A stretch of 6,096 bases of DNA from the NCBI GenBank assembly GCA_946006895.1, contig CAMFZO010000094.1, forward strand, positions 1-6,096. Reading direction: 5' to 3'. The position numbers were made by a program, and so were the translations under genes. The first letter of the stretch is position 1. Each line of letters starts with the position of its first letter. This stretch comes from an uncultured Clostridia bacterium (GTDB lineage: Bacteria; Bacillota; Clostridia; Oscillospirales; Oscillospiraceae). The notes under the pieces are model-generated. The model saw nothing but the letters and a program-made list of their open reading frames with translations, made no database searches and had not been told where the DNA came from. This document shows positions 5,299-6,096 of this stretch, in pieces.

Positions 5299-6096
5299 AT
5301 GTCATTTTCCGCCAATGTGAAAAGTGAATTGTGCCGCCCGGAGGTGGAAAAGGGCTGCTGCGCTCTGGCGGAGGCCATGGGCGCCTTGCTCTACGCCAAC
5401 ACCTTTTCCGCCGACGGCATCCGCATCGTGACGGAGAGCCGTGACCTGGGGCTGCGGCTGCCGCGCCTGTTCCGCAAGGGGTTGGGCGTCAGCTTTGACC
5501 TCCTGCCGGAGGAAGGCGGCAGCGGCAAGCTGACCTATACCATTACGGACAGGGAAAAAATCCGGCAGGTGTTCAGCGCCTGCGGGTTTTCCGCAGAGAC
5601 CAGCGTGTCACTTCACGTGAATTTCGCGCTGCTGGAAAAGGACTGCTGCCGCAGAGCCTTTCTGCGGGGGGCTTTTTTGGCGGGGGGCAGTGTGACCGAC
5701 CCGGAAAAACGCTACCATCTGGAGCTGTCCACCACCCATTGGAAGGTCAGCCGGGAGACCGGCACCCTTCTGCTGGAAATGGAGCTTCCCGCCAAGGAGA
5801 CGGAGCGGAAGGGCAGCTCGGTGCTTTATTACAAGCAGAGCGAGGCCATCGAGGATTTTTTAACGGTCATTGGAGCTCCGGTCAGCGCCATGGCGGTAAT
5901 GGAGGCCAAGATCGAAAAGGATTGGCGCAATGAGGCCAACCGCAAGACAAATTGTGACTCTGCCAACGTGGATAAGGCGGTGGCAGCTGCCCAAGAGCAG
6001 CTTGCCGCCATTCGAAAGTTGGAGGAACGGGCGGTGCTGGAGACCCTGCCGGAAAAGCTGTGTCAGACGGCGGCGCTGCGGCGGGAGTATCCGGAG
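5299..6096 (+). CDS. whiA: DNA-binding protein WhiA, 3' end beyond the window
   Basis: The visible part is 266 residues; WhiA is usually 305-330, so roughly 45-60 C-terminal residues lie outside the window. It starts MSFSANVKSELCR, followed by a WhiA N-terminal segment with the Cys pair and A-E-A-M-G-A-L at 20-30. A degenerate LAGLIDADG-type homing-endonuclease fold follows, with F-L-R-G-A-F-L-A-G-G-S at 121-131 and Y-Y-K-Q-S-E-A-I-E-D-F-L at 177-188. WhiA proteins are not nucleases. The start of the C-terminal helix-turn-helix region is seen at N-R-K-T-N-C-D-S-A-N at 214-223. WhiA controls sporulation in Streptomyces and affects cell division in Bacillus, so its partnership with MurB and a RapZ-type protein fits cell-wall and division control. 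No terminator precedes it, so it is probably transcribed with murB. Confidence 0.96.
   Translation, partial: MSFSANVKSELCRPEVEKGCCALAEAMGALLYANTFSADGIRIVTESRDLGLRLPRLFRKGLGVSFDLLPEEGGSGKLTYTITDREKIRQVFSACGFSAETSVSLHVNFALLEKDCCRRAFLRGAFLAGGSVTDPEKRYHLELSTTHWKVSRETGTLLLEMELPAKETERKGSSVLYYKQSEAIEDFLTVIGAPVSAMAVMEAKIEKDWRNEANRKTNCDSANVDKAVAAAQEQLAAIRKLEERAVLETLPEKLCQTAALRREYPE

Noticed and set aside
5643..5694. LAGLIDADG-like motif as a sign of an active homing endonuclease or intein
   Set aside because: It is the degenerate fold normal for WhiA (FLRGAFLAGGS), with WhiA sequence on both sides and no intein splice motifs.

Overview
The window is a 6.1-kb contig end. By eye it is about 60% G+C, and every real gene lies on the + strand. 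Gene content and order (der-plsY-gpsA, then murB - RapZ-type gene - whiA, with strong GGAGG ribosome binding sites) point to a high-GC member of the Clostridia. An Oscillospiraceae/Ruminococcaceae-type gut bacterium is the best guess, inferred from synteny and protein flavour only. Most genes are housekeeping.

Layout. Bases 1-44 are not genomic: they are an Illumina Nextera adapter (P7 tail, an 8-base index and the Tn5 mosaic end) left on the contig. Bases 45-336 hold the C-terminal part of a GNAT acetyltransferase cut by the contig end. A sigma-A-type promoter (356-384) then drives a tight operon: der (ribosome-assembly GTPase, 419-1747), plsY (acyl-phosphate:glycerol-3-phosphate acyltransferase, 1744-2391), gpsA (glycerol-3-phosphate dehydrogenase, 2388-3389) and a GtrA-family small membrane protein (3394-3819). 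It ends at an intrinsic terminator (3825-3847). A second promoter (3898-3926, extended -10) starts the next operon: murB (3994-4923), a stand-alone RapZ C-terminal-domain protein (4913-5281) and whiA (5299 to the window end, incomplete).

How they work together. GpsA makes sn-glycerol 3-phosphate and PlsY acylates it, so operon 1 holds two consecutive steps of phospholipid synthesis, with start/stop overlaps suggesting translational coupling. Operon 2 joins a peptidoglycan-precursor enzyme (MurB) to a shortened form of the Firmicutes yvcJ(rapZ)-yvcK-whiA cluster, which links cell-wall precursor status with cell division. The most notable point is that the RapZ homologue consists only of the C-terminal domain (the GlcN6P/RNA-binding part in E. 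coli RapZ). The P-loop half is missing, and yvcK is absent between it and whiA. I saw no CRISPR array, mobile element, tRNA or rRNA. No stretch over 300 bases lacks a gene; the gaps at 337-418 and 3820-3993 hold the promoters and terminator described.
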